A stretch of 64,000 nt of DNA from an uncultured Rhodopila sp. (GTDB taxonomy: Bacteria > Pseudomonadota > Alphaproteobacteria > Acetobacterales > Acetobacteraceae): contig NZ_CAJATU010000042.1 of NCBI RefSeq assembly GCF_903944925.1, positions 1 through 64,000 of the forward strand. Reading direction: 5' to 3'. Made by a program: the position numbers and the translations under genes. The notes under the pieces were generated by a model. The model made no database searches. It was given only the letters and a program-made list of their open reading frames with translations, and was not told the origin of the DNA. This document shows positions 43,477 through 52,906 of this stretch, piece by piece (position 1 is the stretch's first letter; the number at the start of each line of letters is the position of its first letter).

Positions 43477-45498
43477 TCAGGCCCGAGCGAAAACAGCATG
43501 CAACACAGCCGACGGGCTGCCGATCGGCCGGCCGCACACGTTGCGGCGGCACACATAAGCCAGCGGACCCTGCGGGCCGGCCGTCTTGCCGTGCGCCGGG
43601 TGGCCGGGCGGCACCGAGTCCGGGCCGGTGGCGCGGATAACCGCCACGGCGGGATCGGGTGATCCCAGCGCCGCCTGCACCAGCGACTGCGAGGCGTCCC
43701 CCGCGACGACAACGCAAGCACCTGCCTCTAACAGATCCGCCGCCGCCAACAGCGTCGGCATGCCTGATAATTGGTCCGGCTCGCCGGAGAATGCGGTCAA
43801 CACCGCCTCGGCGCGGGCACGCCAGGCCGGATCGCCGGTCAGGTGATAAAGCCGCGCCAGCACCTCCGCCATCACACCGCTACCGGCTGGAGTCGCATCG
43901 TCAGCCGCGGTGCGCGGCCGGGTCAGTGGTACGTCGGAGGCATCGGCCGCCGTCGTGTAAAACCCGCCATGCCCATCGGAGAATGCCTTCCGCGCGACAT
44001 CCACCAGGCGGATCGCGACCGCGGCATAGGACGGCTCACCGGTGGCCTCGTGCAGCGCCAGCGCGGCGCGGGCCATGGCGGCCTGGTCGTCGATCATCCC
44101 CGCCGCCGTCACCCGGCCGAGTCGCCACGCGTGCGCGATGCCGCCTCGGCTATCGGTCATGTTGGCGAGGATGAACGCGAACGCTTCCCGGGCGACGTCC
44201 AGCCAGCCGGGTTGCCCAAACACCGACGCGGCGCGGGCAAGCGCGGCAATGGCCAGTCCATTCCAGTCCGCCAGCACCTTGTCGTCCCAACCCGGGCGAA
44301 CCCGCTTCTCCCGCGCCCGGAACAGGACGTCGCGGGAGCGGGCCAGAGCGGCTTCCTCGTCCGGGGTACCGGACGCAGTGACCCGGCGCAGGATGGAGCG
44401 GCCCTCCCAGTTACCGCCGGGCGTCACGTCGTAAACGCGCTTGAAGGCCGCCGCGTCGGGGCCGAGCAGTGCATCGACCTCGGCTACGGTCCAGACGTAG
44501 AAGTGTCCTTCCTCGCCCTCGCTGTCGGCGTCCTCCGAGGTGGCGAAAGCGGCTTTGCCGTCAACCCGTTGCGCGGTCATGTCGCGCGTCATCCAACCGA
44601 CGGTCTCGGCGGCGCGTGCCGCGTAAAGCGGGTTCGGCCGGTGCGCATGCGCCAGCGCCAGCAGTTCCAGAAGCTGAGCGTTGTCGTACAGCATCTTCTC
44701 GAAATGCGGCACCAGCCAGATCTCGTCGGTGGAATAACGGGCGTAGCCGCCGCCGAGGTGGTCGTAGATGCCGCCCTGTGACATCCGTTGCAGCATCAGG
44801 TGCGATGCGTCCAGCGCCGCCGGGTCGCCGGCGCGGAAGGCGTTTTGCCAAAGGAATCGGTATATCGGCGGATGCGGGAATTTCGGCGCGCCCTTCAATC
44901 CGCCCTGCACCGGATCGGTCATCCGCAGATAGGCCTGCGCGACAGCGTCCAGTTGCGCCGAACCGGGAAGGTCGCCGACGGACGCCGCCGCCTGGCGTTC
45001 GAGCAACTGCGTCAACGCCCTGGTGTTCTGCACCACCGCCTCGGCACCGGTGTGATAGGCGTTGGCGACACCTTCCAGCACCTGCCGGAACGATGGGCGG
45101 CCCCAGCGCGGCTCCGGCGGAAAGTACGTGCCACCCCAGAACGGCGTTCCGTCGGGAGTCGTGAACATGGTCAGCGGCCAGCCGCCCGGTTCGCCCAGGG
45201 CTTGCAGTGCCGACATATAGATGCGGTCGATGTCCGGGCGTTCCTCGCGGTCGATCTTGATGTTGACGAACAGGCGGTTCATCAGCGCGGCGGTGTCCGG
45301 GTCCTCAAAGGATTCATGCGCCATCACGTGGCACCAATGGCACGCCGCATACCCGATCGACACCATGATCGGCTTGTTCGCCTGCTGCGCTTCGTCGAGC
45401 GCGGCCCGGCCCCACGGGCGCCAATGTACCGGGTTGGCAGCGTGCTGAAGAAGATAAGGGGAGGTTTCCCGCCCCAGCAGATTTGCCGCTTCGGCCAT
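43477..45498 (-). CDS. thioredoxin domain-containing protein (YyaL/SSP411 family)
   Basis: 673 residues. N-terminal thioredoxin-fold domain ([24 protein letters not shown], then [23 protein letters not shown] with the CHWC motif in place of Cxx[16 protein letters not shown]). It is followed by a long (alpha/alpha)6-type domain related to cellobiose epimerase/glucosidase folds. Family members (B. subtilis YyaL, mammalian SPATA20) are of unknown catalytic role. AAGGA lies near the ATG. Cytoplasmic. Confidence 0.9.
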   Translation of the reverse strand: MAEAANLLGRETSPYLLQHAANPVHWRPWGRAALDEAQQANKPIMVSIGYAACHWCHVMAHESFEDPDTAALMNRLFVNIKIDREERPDIDRIYMSALQALGEPGGWPLTMFTTPDGTPFWGGTYFPPEPRWGRPSFRQVLEGVANAYHTGAEAVVQNTRALTQLLERQAAASVGDLPGSAQLDAVAQAYLRMTDPVQGGLKGAPKFPHPPIYRFLWQNAFRAGDPAALDASHLMLQRMSQGGIYDHLGGGYARYSTDEIWLVPHFEKMLYDNAQLLELLALAHAHRPNPLYAARAAETVGWMTRDMTAQRVDGKAAFATSEDADSEGEEGHFYVWTVAEVDALLGPDAAAFKRVYDVTPGGNWEGRSILRRVTASGTPDEEAALARSRDVLFRAREKRVRPGWDDKVLADWNGLAIAALARAASVFGQPGWLDVAREAFAFILANMTDSRGGIAHAWRLGRVTAAGMIDDQAAMARAALALHEATGEPSYAAVAIRLVDVARKAFSDGHGGFYTTAADASDVPLTRPRTAADDATPAGSGVMAEVLARLYHLTGDPAWRARAEAVLTAFSGEPDQLSGMPTLLAAADLLEAGACVVVAGDASQSLVQAALGSPDPAVAVIRATGPDSVPPGHPAHGKTAGPQGPLAYVCRRNVCGRPIGSPSAVLHAVFARA

Positions 45499-45602
45499 GA
45501 TGTGTCCTTCGCCGGTGTGAGAAGGACATAAGGATCATGGCGGCGGATGACAGGGCTTGCCGCAACCGCAGGACATTCCCGTCACCGCTTGCTGTCGGTG
45601 GA

Positions 45603-45797
45603 TCAGCTATTCGCTACAGAGCAGGTGCTGTAGCCGAAGAAACGGTAGGCCGGGCAGACCCGGGTCAGGCCGGTCACCACGGCGATGATGCCGACATAGC
45701 CCCACAGGCCGATGACGCCGAAAACGGTAGCGGCGATCAGTGCTAGCCCGATGACAACCCGGGCGTTGCGGTCGAAGGTCCCGATATTGGTATTCAT
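45603..45797 (-). CDS. DUF2892 (YgaP-type) small inner membrane protein
   Basis: 64 residues from the ATG at 45797 with AGGAG upstream; a TTG two codons further upstream is in frame. NTNIGTFDRNARVVIGLALIAATVFGVIGLWGYVGIIAVVTGLTRVCPAYRFFG is the classic DUF2892 pattern with two transmembrane helices and a single Cys near the second. YgaP relatives carry a rhodanese domain and participate in sulphur chemistry, but this one is stand-alone. Divergent from the DUF1186 gene. Confidence 0.85.
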   Translation of the reverse strand: MNTNIGTFDRNARVVIGLALIAATVFGVIGLWGYVGIIAVVTGLTRVCPAYRFFGYSTCSVANS

Positions 45798-46008
45798 GTC
45801 CAAAGCTCCTGTGCCGATGGCCGCCGGGCCATCCTGGCGGAATCACATTGATGCAAATATGTTATACATTATGATAGTCTTAGACAGATCGATAGGACGC
45901 AATGAACTAATCGGCCCACACGAGCCGGTCAGCCGGCCCCTCGATCCGATCTGGACCTCCCCAACCACCCGTGCCACCAACCCCGGCTTCGTATGGAGCC
46001 GCACCGCT

Positions 46009-46932
46009 GTGACCACTGCCGAGTCGCTCACCACCGAGGCCATCCTTGACGCCTTCGCCAACTTCGGACGTGTCCTGCCGCGCGAGGCCCTGAAGCAGGC
46101 AGCCGAACGCTGGGACGAGGTCGGCTCCGCGCTGATCGCGCAACTCGAAACCGCGGCAAACGGCGGCGAGCCGTCCGAACGCTCGGACAACATCCTGTGC
46201 TTCGGCATCTATCTGATGGCGCAGGTTCGTGACACGCGCGCATATCGACCGCTCTGCGCCCTCGCAGCCGATCGCGAACGGCTCGATCCGATTATGGCGG
46301 ACGGGATTACGGAGGATTTGTCCGTCATCCTCGCGCGTCTTTACGATGGCGATCAAGCGCCGCTGCGGACCCTGGTCGAATCGACCGATGCGGACCAATT
46401 CGTGCGCGATGCAGCTTTGGGCACGCTGGCCATGCTGACCGCGTCCGGACGGATCGACCGGGACGAGACGGCAAACTACCTGCGCCACCTGCATGCGACG
46501 ATGCAGCCGCAGGACGACAACTATGTTTGGGTCGGCTGGCAGCAGGCCGTCGCTGCGCTGTGCCTCGACGACCTCGTCCCGCTGGTCGAGGACGCCTTCG
46601 CCCGCGGCCTGATTGGCGAATGGGTGATGGACATCAAGCATTTCCGCGAAGACCTGAGCGCCGTGCAGCGGTCCGGCGACCCCGCCGCGGTCTTTGATTT
46701 CACCACCAGGGATGATGGCCGCTTCGACGATGTTGCGGTCATGATGGCCAAGTGGGACTGTTTTCAACCGAAGAAAGAATACCCACCGGCTCCCCGCTCG
46801 GCCGCACGACCGGCGCCGCCAATGGGCACCGATTCCGTCCGTAACCCCTACCGCGGGGTGGGCCGCAACGATCCCTGCCCATGCGGCAGCGGCAAGAAAT
46901 TCAAGAAATGCTGCCTCGACAAGGTGCGATAG
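46009..46932 (+). CDS. DUF1186/SEC-C motif protein
   Basis: About 307 residues from the GTG at 46009, where the family's helical start (LTTEAILDAFANFGRVLPREALKQAAERW) begins; an in-frame ATG lies further upstream, so the start is uncertain. An all-helical HEAT-like DUF1186 region is followed by a Pro-rich linker and a C-terminal SEC-C zinc motif (VGRNDPCPCGSGKKFKKCC), which binds Zn through its Cys residues as in SecA. It may interact with the ribosome or the translocase, but the function is unknown. An AT-rich upstream patch (about 45845-45895) is a likely promoter. Confidence 0.75.
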   Translation: MTTAESLTTEAILDAFANFGRVLPREALKQAAERWDEVGSALIAQLETAANGGEPSERSDNILCFGIYLMAQVRDTRAYRPLCALAADRERLDPIMADGITEDLSVILARLYDGDQAPLRTLVESTDADQFVRDAALGTLAMLTASGRIDRDETANYLRHLHATMQPQDDNYVWVGWQQAVAALCLDDLVPLVEDAFARGLIGEWVMDIKHFREDLSAVQRSGDPAAVFDFTTRDDGRFDDVAVMMAKWDCFQPKKEYPPAPRSAARPAPPMGTDSVRNPYRGVGRNDPCPCGSGKKFKKCCLDKVR

Positions 46933-46943
46933 TCGCCGCTGCT

Positions 46944-47618
46944 CTATCCCCTCAGTCGCACCCTCTCGGCAATGTTGAACGCCGCATCCGGACCGGCCTG
47001 GGTGAAGATACACAAATCGGCTAACCGCCGCGGCACCTCCAGCACCGGAGCGAAATACGCCACCGCCGCTGGCAGGAATTCCTCTTTCTCAGGATTCGAC
47101 AGCCGCCGCGTCAGCGTCATGTGGAAGAACCAGGTCCCGAACACGTAAGGATAGCCCCAGCGAACAAGCATCGCCTCCTGCTCCGGCGATAGCCTCGCCC
47201 CCCGGCGCGCGGCCAGTTCCGCCTCGGATGGCGGAGCGCGGAACGAGTCGAGTTGCTCGACGCAGGTATCCGCCAGGGCTTGCAGCGCGGGGCAAGGCTC
47301 GGTCTCGCGCAACGCCAGAAACCCGCGCAGATCGTGCACCGCCAGCCGTGGCAAGTCGAATGGCGCGATGTCGGCGGCCACCGCGCGGACGGCGGTTATC
47401 AGTTCCGCCCAACTGCGCCCCTCCGCAAGCCGCATCGGCGGTTTCAGCGTCGCGTGGAACCCGTAGCGGCGGGGTTCGGCGGTCACGTCCTCGATCCCGA
47501 ATAGCGCCGGCTGAACCATGGGCGCGCCGGTGACCGGGTTGCGCCCGAGCCAATGCGCTGCGAGCGCCGTCAGCGGATCATCGTCCGCCGGAGCGTAATA
47601 GATCGCCACCCGCGCCAT
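46944..47618 (-). CDS. DUF1045/phn-operon 2H phosphoesterase-like protein
   Basis: 224 residues. Two HxT motifs in the correct spacing of a 2H phosphoesterase: YGFHATLKPPMRL at about residue 50 and WFFHMTLTRRL in the C-terminal half. 2H enzymes open cyclic phosphates. The gene starts one base after the phnM stop and is found in this position in many alphaproteobacterial phn operons. As phnP, which would open the cyclic phosphate product of C-P lyase, is absent from the window, this protein is a possible substitute. Cytoplasmic. Confidence 0.8.
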   Translation of the reverse strand: MARVAIYYAPADDDPLTALAAHWLGRNPVTGAPMVQPALFGIEDVTAEPRRYGFHATLKPPMRLAEGRSWAELITAVRAVAADIAPFDLPRLAVHDLRGFLALRETEPCPALQALADTCVEQLDSFRAPPSEAELAARRGARLSPEQEAMLVRWGYPYVFGTWFFHMTLTRRLSNPEKEEFLPAAVAYFAPVLEVPRRLADLCIFTQAGPDAAFNIAERVRLRG

Positions 47619-47619
47619 G

Positions 47620-48759
47620 TCAGATCACGCGCTCCCCGCTGCGCCAAACCTGCCGCACAATCGGTAAGGTCCCGAACAGCCGCACGCGCACCACGTCGGC
47701 ACGCAGCCCGGGGTCCAGCCGGCCGCGGTCTGGCAGCCCGGACATGCGGGCCGGGTGGTCGGAGATCATCGCCACGGCGGCGGCCAGGCTGACCTGCTCC
47801 TCCCGCGCGCATTGAAAGGCGGCTTCGATCAGGCTGGGTGGGACGTAGTCGGACGCGAACGCATCCACCGCCCCGGCGCGGACCAGGTCCATGGCTGACA
47901 CGTTGCCGGAATGCGAGCCGCCGCGGACGATATTGGGCGCGCCAGCGATCACCTGGATGCCGGCGCGCTTCGCAGCGAGGGCGGCCTCCATAGTCACCGG
48001 AAACTCGCTGATGCGAATGCCGTCGGCGGCGTTTTCGGCGACCTCCTCCTCGGTCCGGTCGTCGTGACTGGCCAGGGCGATCGAGGTGCTGCGCACCCGG
48101 TCCAGCAGCGCCCGACGGTTCGGGTCGCGCCAGCGGGTGCGATGGGCCTGCATTTCCAGGATCTTGCGCTCGACGGTCGCCTCGTCCAGGCCGCCCTGCC
48201 GGCGCAGCTTCCGGTAGAAATCGACGTTGGCGTACTGCCCGACGCCCGGACTGTGGTCCATCAGGCTGATCATGCGGACGAGCGGATGTTCGGCCACCGG
48301 GTCGAGCAGTTCCAGCATGTCCGTCGCCGGTACTTCGCAGCGCAGATGCAGAAAGTGATCGGACTTCAGCAGGCCTGACTCGGTCAGCGCGTCCAGGTCG
48401 ATGACCCCGTCGCGGAAGGTCTGGATACGCTCCTTGTCGAAGCCGAGGTCGCCCAGGCACAGCGCATCCAGCACGGTGGTGACGCCGGCCGCTGCGCATT
48501 GCGCGTCATGCGCCACCATGGCTGAGCGGGAAGGCCAGCGCGCCATGCTGCGCGGTTGCACCTGGCGTTCCAGATTGTCGGTATGGACGTCGACGACACC
48601 CGGGATCAGGTAGTCGCCGCCGCAATCGAGGGCGCCCGAAACCTGCGACCGTCCCGGCTGAATGTCGACGATGGCCTTGCCCCGCACCAGGATCGTGCCA
48701 TGCAGCGTTTCGTCGGGCAGAACCAGGACCGCGTTGGTGAGTATCGTCTCCGGCGTCAT
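47620..48759 (-). CDS. phnM: alpha-D-ribose 1-methylphosphonate 5-triphosphate diphosphatase
   Basis: Amidohydrolase of 379 residues that removes diphosphate from the 5-triphosphate of ribose-1-phosphonate before C-P cleavage. Metal-binding motifs: GVVDVHTDNLERQVQPR near residue 60, the lid-like RMISLMDHSPGVGQY, SHDDRTEEEV, and VRGGSHSGNVSAMDL. The start overlaps the phnL stop by four bases (ATGA), so translation is coupled. A second, divergent PhnM paralogue is at 54805. The family is well defined. Confidence 0.93.
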   Translation of the reverse strand: MTPETILTNAVLVLPDETLHGTILVRGKAIVDIQPGRSQVSGALDCGGDYLIPGVVDVHTDNLERQVQPRSMARWPSRSAMVAHDAQCAAAGVTTVLDALCLGDLGFDKERIQTFRDGVIDLDALTESGLLKSDHFLHLRCEVPATDMLELLDPVAEHPLVRMISLMDHSPGVGQYANVDFYRKLRRQGGLDEATVERKILEMQAHRTRWRDPNRRALLDRVRSTSIALASHDDRTEEEVAENAADGIRISEFPVTMEAALAAKRAGIQVIAGAPNIVRGGSHSGNVSAMDLVRAGAVDAFASDYVPPSLIEAAFQCAREEQVSLAAAVAMISDHPARMSGLPDRGRLDPGLRADVVRVRLFGTLPIVRQVWRSGERVI

Positions 48760-49454
48760 GCAGCATCCCGGTAAGGTGTCATCACAAAAAGCCGATCGGC
48801 TATGGCGTCGCGGACGTCGGGGTCGTGGCAGATGGCCACGATCGCGGCGCCGCGATCCTTCGCGTCCTGGATCATGCGTATCACAACCTGACGGTTATCC
48901 GCATCCAAAGAAGCCGTGGGTTCGTCGAGCAACAGTATCGGTTGCGCGGCGATGAAGCCGCGTGCCAAGTTTATCCGCTGCTGCTCGCCGCCCGAGAAGG
49001 TGGCCGGCGGGATGGCGTGCAGGCGGGCGGGAATGGCAAGCTCCAGCAACAGCGCCCGCGCCCGCTCGGCCGCTGCCCTGGCGTCTATGCCACGCGCCAG
49101 AAGCTGTTCCGCCACCACGTCGAGTGCGGCGACACGCGGGACCACGCGCAGGAACTGGCTGACATAGCCGAGGGTCTCATGCCGGACCGCCAGGATGGCG
49201 CGCGGTTCGGCGGTGGCGATGTCGACCATGGCGCCGCGGTGCCGCACCAGAATGGCGCCACCGTCGGCGCGGTAGTTGCCATACAAGCTGCGCAGCAGGG
49301 TGGACTTGCCGGCCCCGGAGGGGCCCGACAGCACCACGCACTCCGCGGCCCGGACCTCGAGATCGATGCCGCACAGCACAGGCATTTGCAGCCCGCCACG
49401 CAGATGCAGGGTGAAGCTTTTTGCCAGGCCGGTGGTGCGCAGCATGACGGTCAT
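48756..49454 (-). CDS. phnL: phosphonate C-P lyase system ATP-binding protein PhnL
   Basis: 232 residues. ABC-type ATPase with Walker A GPSGAGKST, signature FSGGEQQRINLARGF and Walker B LLLDEPTASLD. PhnL works with PhnG/H/I in joining ribose triphosphate to the phosphonate. The upstream gap (49455-49828) and a hairpin there set it off from phnK, so it may have its own promoter. It overlaps phnM at its 3' end. Confidence 0.9.
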   Translation of the reverse strand: MTVMLRTTGLAKSFTLHLRGGLQMPVLCGIDLEVRAAECVVLSGPSGAGKSTLLRSLYGNYRADGGAILVRHRGAMVDIATAEPRAILAVRHETLGYVSQFLRVVPRVAALDVVAEQLLARGIDARAAAERARALLLELAIPARLHAIPPATFSGGEQQRINLARGFIAAQPILLLDEPTASLDADNRQVVIRMIQDAKDRGAAIVAICHDPDVRDAIADRLFVMTPYRDAA

Positions 49455-49828
49455 GAAAAACGCATCCCATTAACCAAGTATTCATATTTTTGGTGTCTGG
49501 TCGGGCAGTCGAAGCAAAGTCTGGAATGCAGATGTACTTCCGCAGCCGCCTGATGAGTTCTGAAGAACGAAACCGCGTCGCCGCGGTCGCGGCTTGGCCT
49601 GGTGGAAATGGAGCATATCGCACTGTTGCCGGGACAACGCTGCCATCGAAGAGTGAGCGTGACGCTAAAGGTCATGTTGATCATCCGGTGGGGGAAGAAG
49701 CGGATCGAGGTCCAAATCAAGATCCGCTTCTGACCTACACCGGGGCCCGGAGGGCGTGCTAACGCCTTCCGGGACTCGGTCTACCACAAGCCTTTTAGAC
49801 ACCGCAAGTCCTTGTTCTAACTGAATAC
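49455..49828. other. 374-bp gap in the phn cluster, with hairpin
   Basis: Separates phnL from phnK. A 12-bp stem with one G-T wobble and a 4-base loop (49746-49773) lies 56 bp beyond the phnK stop on the shared strand, plausibly a terminator of the phnGHIJK transcript although no U-tract follows. A smaller CTGAAT/ATTCAG pair follows near 49820-49839. No coding frame looks real. Confidence 0.5.
49746..49773 (-). terminator. hairpin downstream of phnK
   Basis: CCCGGAGGGCGT pairs with ACGCCTTCCGGG around a GCTA loop (one G-T wobble). Position and stability suit a transcription end or mRNA-stabilising element after phnK. No poly-U is present, so Rho-independent termination is uncertain. Confidence 0.5.
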
Positions 49829-50623
49829 TCATGCATTCAGCACTGAACTGACGAGCAACTGCGTGTAGGGATGCCGCGGGTCGTCCAGCACCTGATCGGT
49901 CAGCCCTGTCTCGACGATGCGCCCGCGCTGCATCACCGCGATGCGGTGCGCCAGCAGCCGGGCCACCGCGATATCGTGCGTCACCAGCACCACCGCGATC
50001 CGCAGCCGCGCCACCAGCGAGCGGATCAGATCAAGCAATCGTGCCTGCACAGAAACATCCAGCCCTCCCGTCGGCTCATCCATGAACACCAGCCGCGGAT
50101 ACGTCACCAGGGTGCGGGCGATTTGCAGCCGTTGCAGCATCCCCCCCGAGAACGTGCGCGGCAAATCGTCCAGCCGATCGGCGTCGATCTCGACCAGTGC
50201 AAGCCAGTCGAGGGCGGTGGCGCGGATGTCTCCATAGTGCCGCGAACCCCGCGCCATCAGCCGTTCCCCGACATTGCCACCGGCGCTGACGTTCATGCGC
50301 AGATTCTGCCGCGGATCCTGATGCACGAAGCCCCAGTCGGAGCGATGCAGCGCGCGCAACGCCGGGGCGGCCATCGCATGCACGTCGAGCAGCCGCTCAT
50401 CCGGATCGCGATACTGCACCACGCCGCTATCGGGTGCGAGGCGGCCCGACAGCACGTTCAGCAGGGTGGTCTTGCCCGAGCCGGATTCCCCGACGATCGC
50501 CAGCATCTCCCCCGGCCAGAGATCGACGTCCACATCGGCCAGGGCGGGAATGGCCCCGAAGGACAAATTCAGGCCGCGGCCGGTTAGCAGCGTCGGGTCG
50601 ATGATCGGGACAGCGCCGGTCAT
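49829..50623 (-). CDS. phnK: phosphonate C-P lyase system ATP-binding protein PhnK
   Basis: 264 residues from the ATG at 50623; the long upstream extension of the frame runs through the palindromic repeat and is not used. ABC ATPase with Walker A GESGSGKTT, signature FSGGMLQRLQIARTL, Walker B LVFMDEPTGGLD, and the C-terminal switch His in VTHDIAVARLLAHRI. PhnK docks on the PhnJ subunit of the GHIJ core complex, which fits its place after phnJ. Confidence 0.92.
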   Translation of the reverse strand: MTGAVPIIDPTLLTGRGLNLSFGAIPALADVDVDLWPGEMLAIVGESGSGKTTLLNVLSGRLAPDSGVVQYRDPDERLLDVHAMAAPALRALHRSDWGFVHQDPRQNLRMNVSAGGNVGERLMARGSRHYGDIRATALDWLALVEIDADRLDDLPRTFSGGMLQRLQIARTLVTYPRLVFMDEPTGGLDVSVQARLLDLIRSLVARLRIAVVLVTHDIAVARLLAHRIAVMQRGRIVETGLTDQVLDDPRHPYTQLLVSSVLNA

Positions 50624-50692
50624 GCCGGCGACCGATGGTTGCAAGGGGAGGCCAACCGTTTGGGACGTCGGGATGTTTGCCACCGCTTTTTT

Positions 50693-50893
50693 AACACAGA
50701 GGAAGAAAAAAGGGCCACAGAGCACACAGAGAAACCGAACGGTATCATCTGCCGCGATCCTCGATAAACGACCGGGCCGAGCCGATCCTGCCGCCCGGGA
50801 AACTCGCGCCGAGGCATCGGAGAAATCCCCGCGCGAAGCCCCGTTCTTGCCTTTTCTGTGTGCTCTGTGGCCCTCGCTTCTTCCTCCGTGTTG
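50693..50893. repeat. large inverted repeat between phnK and phnJ
   Basis: Two arms of about 42 bp, 50693-50734 and 50852-50893, are near-perfect reverse complements with a few mismatches. The left arm begins AACACAGAGGAAGAA and includes GGGCCACAGAGCACACAG; the right arm reads the same on the other strand. The arms enclose ~117 bp. The CACAGAG-rich sequence is of a dispersed miniature palindromic type rather than operon coding DNA. Confidence 0.75.
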
Positions 50894-50972
50894 AAATACT
50901 TGCCGAAGGACGAACCCCAGCGGCCGCTCCCGAATGGCACCAACACGGGACAATGCAACAACACGGCTCCGC

Positions 50973-51839
50973 TCATTCCGCCGCCTCCCGCAACCCGTCC
51001 GCCCCGACATGCCCGGCGGCGCGCCGTTCCGCGCAATGATCCGTATCGGAACACACGAACAGCCGCCCGCCGCGATCGTCCGTCACCACTTCATCCAGGA
51101 ACGCATCCGTCGCGCCGCATAGTCCGCACGGATGCGCTGCGTTGATCGCCCGGAACGGATGATCGTCGAAATCCAATGACCGCACCCGCGTCCATGGCGG
51201 GATCGCGTAGATCCGCTTTTCCCGCCCCGCGCCGAACAACTGTAAAGCCGGCATCATGTCCATCTTCGGATTGTCGAACGCCGGGATCGGACTGGGAGAC
51301 ATCAGGTAGCGTTCGTTCACCATCACAGGATAGTCGTAAGCGATGGATATTTGACCGTAACGGGCTATGTCCTCGTAAAGCTTCACATGCATCAGTCCGT
51401 AATCGGCCAGGCCGTGCATCCGCGTCGTCTCCACCCGGCTCGGCTCCAGCCGCCACAACGGTTCCGGCTGTGGCACCTGGTAGACAATGATCTGGTCCTC
51501 GCGCAGCGTCTTCTCGGGAATGCGATGCCGCGTCTGGATCACCGTTGCCTCCGCCGTCGCCGTCGTTGTCCGCACCCCGGCGGTGCGGGCAAAGAAGCGC
51601 CGGATCGATACCGCGTTCGTCGTGTCGTCCGCTCCCTGGTCGATCACTTTCAGCACGTCATCCGCCCCCAGGATCGAGGCGGTCACCTGGATGCCGCCGG
51701 TGCCCCAGCCATACGGCAGCGGCATCTCGCGCGAGCCGAACGGCACCTGATGTCCGGGGATCGCCACCGCCTTCAGCAGCGCGCGACGGATCATCCGTTT
51801 CGTTTGCTCATCCAGATAGGCGAAGTTGTAGCCTTTCAT
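50973..51839 (-). CDS. phnJ: alpha-D-ribose 1-methylphosphonate 5-phosphate C-P lyase
   Basis: The radical SAM enzyme that breaks the carbon-phosphorus bond. 288 residues from the ATG at 51839 (MKGYNFAYLDEQTKRMIRRAL). The Fe-S motif is C238-x2-C241-x21-C263 with a further C269, in HPCGLCGATD and LFVCSDTDHC; the spacing is identical to E. coli Cys241/244/266/272. Gly29 (IPG) matches the glycyl-radical position Gly32. It overlaps phnI by four bases (ATGA). Palindromic DNA follows its stop. Confidence 0.96.
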   Translation of the reverse strand: MKGYNFAYLDEQTKRMIRRALLKAVAIPGHQVPFGSREMPLPYGWGTGGIQVTASILGADDVLKVIDQGADDTTNAVSIRRFFARTAGVRTTTATAEATVIQTRHRIPEKTLREDQIIVYQVPQPEPLWRLEPSRVETTRMHGLADYGLMHVKLYEDIARYGQISIAYDYPVMVNERYLMSPSPIPAFDNPKMDMMPALQLFGAGREKRIYAIPPWTRVRSLDFDDHPFRAINAAHPCGLCGATDAFLDEVVTDDRGGRLFVCSDTDHCAERRAAGHVGADGLREAAE

Positions 51840-52903
51840 TCCGCAACCTCCGCCCGCATCCGCCGCACATTTTGCAGTTCGCTTTGGAAATCGACGTAAT
51901 GCGGCAGCTTCAGATGCTCGACGAAGCCGGTCGCCTCGATGTTGTCGGAGTGGTACAGCACGAATTCGACATCCTGCGCCGGAGCGGTCACGTCCTCGCC
52001 CAGTTCCGCCGCCCGCATGGCGCGATCGACCAAAGCCATCGCCATCGCCTTGCGCTCGCCGAAGCCGAACACCAGCCCGTAGCCGCGCGTGAACTGCGGG
52101 GGTACCGTCTTCGACCCCTTGAACCGCGTAACCATCTGGCATTCGGTCAGCACGAGGTCGCAGATATCGATTGCGAACCCGAGCTCCGCCGGTTCGATCT
52201 CGACCGAGACCTCGCCCATGCGGATCTCCCCGGCGAACGGATGGGAACTGCCGTAGCCGCGCTGGGTCGAGTAGCCCATGCCGAGCACAAAGCCCTCATC
52301 GCCACGCGCCAAAGCCTGCAACCGGACATCGCGTCCGGCCGGAAACGACAGCGGGTCGCGCGTCAGGTCGCCCGGCTCATGATCGCACACGGTGTCGGGC
52401 TCCAGCAAACCCTCCTGTCCCAGGATGTCCGGCACCCGCGGCATCGCCGCCGTATCGGTTTCGGCGGCGACCGCGCCAGTAGCAAGCGCCTCATCCTCCA
52501 ACAACCCGAAATCCAGCAGCCTATGTGTATAGTCATAGGTCGGCCCCAGCACCTGCCCTCCGGGGAGGTCCTTAAAAATCGCCGAAATACGCCGCTCTAT
52601 CGTCATCGAGGCCGTGTCCACCGGCTTCGAGTGAGCGAAGCGGGGCAGCGTAGTGCGATAGGCGCGCAGCAGGAATGCGGCCTCGATCAGGTCGCCCTGG
52701 GCCTGCTTGATCGCCAGCGCCGCGAGTTGCCGATCGTAAAGCGAACCTTCGGCCATGACGCGATCCACCGAGCGGCCGAGCTGGTCTTGGATCTGCGCGA
52801 CGGACAGTGCGGGGCTCGATGTGTCGCCGCGGCGCTCCTCGGCCAGCCAGGCATGGGCGGCATCGATCGCCTGCTCGCCGCCCTTGACCGCGACATAGGC
52901 CAT
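51836..52903 (-). CDS. phnI: phosphonate C-P lyase subunit PhnI
   Basis: 355 residues, the usual size. The start MAYVAVKGGEQAIDAAHAW is typical. The sequence follows the family throughout (LLDFGLLEDEALATG, TYDYTHRLLDFG, QRGYGSSHPFAGEIRMGE). PhnI is the nucleosidase-type subunit that, with PhnG/H/L, transfers the phosphonate to ATP's ribose and releases adenine. It overlaps phnJ and sits 3 bp after the phnH stop. Confidence 0.95.
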   Translation of the reverse strand: MAYVAVKGGEQAIDAAHAWLAEERRGDTSSPALSVAQIQDQLGRSVDRVMAEGSLYDRQLAALAIKQAQGDLIEAAFLLRAYRTTLPRFAHSKPVDTASMTIERRISAIFKDLPGGQVLGPTYDYTHRLLDFGLLEDEALATGAVAAETDTAAMPRVPDILGQEGLLEPDTVCDHEPGDLTRDPLSFPAGRDVRLQALARGDEGFVLGMGYSTQRGYGSSHPFAGEIRMGEVSVEIEPAELGFAIDICDLVLTECQMVTRFKGSKTVPPQFTRGYGLVFGFGERKAMAMALVDRAMRAAELGEDVTAPAQDVEFVLYHSDNIEATGFVEHLKLPHYVDFQSELQNVRRMRAEVAE

Positions 52904-52906
52904 GGC

